In this document: positions 59,156-61,230 of the stretch, in pieces
Numbering within the stretch: position 1 is the stretch's first letter
How the letters are laid out: each line of letters starts with the position of its first letter
NCBI GenBank assembly: GCA_014654165.1
Contig: JACWDK010000004.1
Coordinates: forward strand, 1-61,230
Direction: 5' to 3'
Source: Pelagibacterales bacterium SAG-MED13
GTDB lineage: Bacteria; Pseudomonadota; Alphaproteobacteria; Pelagibacterales; Pelagibacteraceae
DNA: 61,230 nt
Position numbers and translations under genes: made by a program
Notes under the pieces: generated by a model
Told to the model about the DNA's origin: nothing
The model's input: the letters and a program-made list of their open reading frames with translations, nothing else
Database searches by the model: none

Positions 59156-60919
59156 TTAATTAAATTCAAAATTCATTATGTTTGAACTTCCAGATATAGC
59201 AGATTTATAGTGTTGTTCAGCTCTTGGTAAAACTTTATCAAAATAAAATTTGGCAGTATTTATTTTTTCATCATAAAACTTTTTATTTTCATTATAATCT
59301 TTGAAACTTACCTCTAAAACTTTTATCCACGCATAAGCAACTGATACGTATCCAAGTGTCTTTAGATAATCATTTGCAGCAGCACTTACATCATCTTTTT
59401 CTGTTTTAGTTTTTTCAATTGTCCACTCACTGAATTTAGTTAAAATATTAAAATAATAAGTAAATTCTTTTGTAAACTTTTTAATTTCCTCATTATTTGA
59501 GTTAACCTCTGATTTTATTAAATCTAAAAATTTATTGATAACATTTCCGTTCTTATTAGATAATTTTCTAAAGACTAAATCTGCAGCTTGTACTGAATTA
59601 GTTCCTTCATATATTGGAGTTATTCTATTGTCTCTATATAGTTGTTCTATTCCCTGATCTTTGGTGTAGCCATAACCTCCATGAATTTGCATAGCATCGT
59701 TAGTAATTTCCATACCTAAATCTGTAAATAATGATTTCACAACAGGGGTCATTAATGAAACAAAATCGGATGCTTCCTGTCGAACCTCTTCATCTGGATG
59801 ATTTAGGCTCACCTCTGTTTGTTGCGACAACCAAAAACATAATGCTCTCTCACCCTCTATAATCGATTTCATATTTAATAATGACCTTCTAATATCAGCA
59901 TGATCTATTATAAAATCTGCACCATTAGATGATTTAGAATTGTTTGTTTTACCTTGTTTTCTCTCTTTTGCATAAGCAAGTGAATTTTGATAAGCAATTT
60001 CTGAAATTCCTAGTCCTTGAATACCAACAACAATCCTCTCAAGATTCATCATTGTAAACATTGCACTTAAACCTTTATCTTTTTTACCAATCATATACCC
60101 AGTCGCATCATCAAAGTTTAAAACACAAGTAGCTGAACCTTTAATACCCATTTTACTTTCTATAGATCCTGTTGATATTCCATTCCTAGGACCAATAGTT
60201 CCATCTTCATTGACTACAAACTTAGGTACTAAAAATAAACTTATACCTTTGGTGCCAGCTGGTGAATCTGTTGCTCTAGCAATTACTAAATGGATTATAT
60301 TTTCTGTAAGATCTTGATCACCAGAAGTAATGAATATTTTCTGACCACTAATTTTATATGTCCCGTCGGTTTGTTTTTCAGCTTTAGTCTTAAGAAGCCC
60401 TAAGTCTGTTCCACAAACTGGTTCTGTCAAGCACATAGTCCCACTCCATTTTCCTTCAACAATTTTTGGTAAATATTTATTCTTTATTTCTTCAGAGGCA
60501 TGATGATTTATACAATTATATGCGCCTATACTAAGTTCACTATAAAGTTTAAAAGATAAGCTTGCAGATGAGAGCATTTCATCAAAAAAAGCACTAACAG
60601 TTTTTGGCATTCCTTGACCACCATATTTTGGATCGCAGGATAATGAAGTCCAACCATCTTCAATATATTTTTGATAGGCCTCTTTATACCCAGGAGGCGT
60701 TCTAACGACCCCATTTTCTAAAACTGCAGGATGTTCGTCTCCAATTTTAGCAAGTGGTAAGATTAAATTTTGATTAATCTTTGCAGCCTCTTCTAATATA
60801 TCTTTAACAAGATCTGAACTGACTTCTTTATATTTTTCTAATTCGTTATATTTTTTATTATCTCTAAGTTTTTCAAAGAGAAACATCATATCATCGACTG
60901 GTGCGGTATAGCTTGGCAT
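59156..60919 (-). CDS. dmdC: 3-Methylmercaptopropionyl-CoA dehydrogenase (DmdC)
   Basis: A 587-residue acyl-CoA dehydrogenase of the long subtype. The flavin region includes TMCLTEPVCGTDLGLLKTKA and YKISGQKIFITSGDQDLTEN. IHGGYGYTKDQGIEQLYRDN and the catalytic Glu in PIYEGTNSVQAADLV are present, followed by the extra C-terminal domain (about 450-587) that sets DmdC-like enzymes apart from ordinary 380-residue dehydrogenases. It would form methylthioacryloyl-CoA. The hydratase DmdD/AcuH is not in the window. It lies 26 bp after leuB. Confidence 0.92.
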   Translation of the reverse strand: MPSYTAPVDDMMFLFEKLRDNKKYNELEKYKEVSSDLVKDILEEAAKINQNLILPLAKIGDEHPAVLENGVVRTPPGYKEAYQKYIEDGWTSLSCDPKYGGQGMPKTVSAFFDEMLSSASLSFKLYSELSIGAYNCINHHASEEIKNKYLPKIVEGKWSGTMCLTEPVCGTDLGLLKTKAEKQTDGTYKISGQKIFITSGDQDLTENIIHLVIARATDSPAGTKGISLFLVPKFVVNEDGTIGPRNGISTGSIESKMGIKGSATCVLNFDDATGYMIGKKDKGLSAMFTMMNLERIVVGIQGLGISEIAYQNSLAYAKERKQGKTNNSKSSNGADFIIDHADIRRSLLNMKSIIEGERALCFWLSQQTEVSLNHPDEEVRQEASDFVSLMTPVVKSLFTDLGMEITNDAMQIHGGYGYTKDQGIEQLYRDNRITPIYEGTNSVQAADLVFRKLSNKNGNVINKFLDLIKSEVNSNNEEIKKFTKEFTYYFNILTKFSEWTIEKTKTEKDDVSAAANDYLKTLGYVSVAYAWIKVLEVSFKDYNENKKFYDEKINTAKFYFDKVLPRAEQHYKSAISGSSNIMNFEFN

Positions 60920-60945
60920 AAAATTAGTTTAGGATAATTAGTAGA

Positions 60946-61230
60946 TTATTGCAATTTTGAAATTATCGCATCTCCCATTTGAGAGGTTGAAACTTCTTTC
61001 GTTCCACCAGATATAATATCTTTTGTTCTTAGTCCGTCATTTAGTACATCCTGGACCGCTTTTTCAAGAGCTTTGGCCTCATTATCTAAGTCTAAAGAGT
61101 ACCTCAATGCCATGGCAAAGCTAAGTATAGTTGCAATAGGGTTTGCAACTCCTTGACCAGCTATATCAGGAGCTGAACCATGAATAGGCTCATACATCGC
61201 TCTCATTTCTCCATCTTTGTTTTTAGCACC
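60946..61230 (-). CDS. leuB: 3-Isopropylmalate dehydrogenase, C-terminal part (5' end outside window)
   Basis: The last 94 residues of LeuB, open to the window edge. The leucine-pathway signature [22 protein letters not shown] includes NAD-binding residues; [17 protein letters not shown] and the tail [18 protein letters not shown] are typical. It oxidises and decarboxylates 3-isopropylmalate. It lies 26 bp before dmdC on the same strand, so the DMSP genes may be read from a leuB-containing transcript. Confidence 0.95.
   Translation of the reverse strand, partial: GAKNKDGEMRAMYEPIHGSAPDIAGQGVANPIATILSFAMALRYSLDLDNEAKALEKAVQDVLNDGLRTKDIISGGTKEVSTSQMGDAIISKLQ

Overview
This is an AT-rich, extremely gene-dense stretch of an alphaproteobacterial chromosome. 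It is best explained as a SAR11 / Pelagibacterales genome ('Candidatus Pelagibacter' type). The main reasons are a contiguous dmdA - hydrolase - dmdB - dmdC cluster whose DmdA matches the 369-residue P. ubique enzyme as I remember it, alphaproteobacterial gene orders (ChvI/ChvG near ahcY; tsaE-amgK-murU; hisC-tyrA divergent from metXW-gloB; rplU-rpmA-obg-proBA-nadD-rsfS-ctpA-rppH; F1 ATP synthase genes without F0), a class I lysyl-tRNA synthetase and a SAM-II riboswitch. Spacers are a few bases, many neighbours overlap, and no gap exceeds 200 bp. I see no rRNA, tRNA, insertion sequence, prophage or CRISPR array.

Layout. 1-2317: 3' part of an RND efflux pump, a transglycosylase-like lipoprotein and a VanZ-like membrane protein. 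2363-8707: gpmA, then on the minus strand ChvI/ChvG, ahcY, tsaE and the amgK-murU wall-recycling pair. 8760-12687: polA, bioY and an ActR/RegA regulator. 12837-15944: a polyamine operon (ornithine-decarboxylase-type enzyme, deoxyhypusine-synthase-like enzyme, agmatinase-type ureohydrolase). 15947-19475: queuosine-precursor transporter, rpmB, pyrD, lysS. 19564-23124: trkH, an AmpG-like permease and an NlpC/P60 peptidase. 23121-27737: tyrA and hisC, divergent from metX, metW and gloB. 27799-34345: ribosomal, Obg, proline, NAD, protease and RppH operon. 34338-61230: about 27 kb entirely on the minus strand, holding atpHAGDC, priA, lpdA-sucBA, sucDC, mdh, mmsA, sdhCDAB, asd, the DMSP demethylation genes and the end of leuB.

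How it works together. The long minus-strand block brings together the TCA cycle from 2-oxoglutarate to oxaloacetate, succinate dehydrogenase, F1 ATPase and catabolism of DMSP. Methionine and sulfur metabolism recurs: DmdA/B/C lead from DMSP towards methanethiol; Asd supplies the homoserine branch; MetX makes the O-acylhomoserine acceptor under a SAM-II riboswitch; AhcY removes S-adenosylhomocysteine. Peptidoglycan salvage recurs as AmgK/MurU, an AmpG-like importer and an NlpC/P60 peptidase.

Most notable observations. (1) The succinate dehydrogenase anchors SdhC and SdhD both lack the histidines that ligate heme b, while quinone-site residues are kept, predicting a heme-free complex II. (2) A sigma70-like promoter abuts the SAM-II aptamer of metX, and a U9 tract follows it. 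(3) An uncharacterised alpha/beta hydrolase is embedded, with a 4-bp overlap to dmdA, in the DMSP cluster. (4) All six convergent gene junctions overlap or lie within 2 bp. (5) ChvI has the near-invariant Lys-Pro of receiver domains replaced by Lys-Ser-Gly-Gly. All calls are from reading alone; no database search was run.
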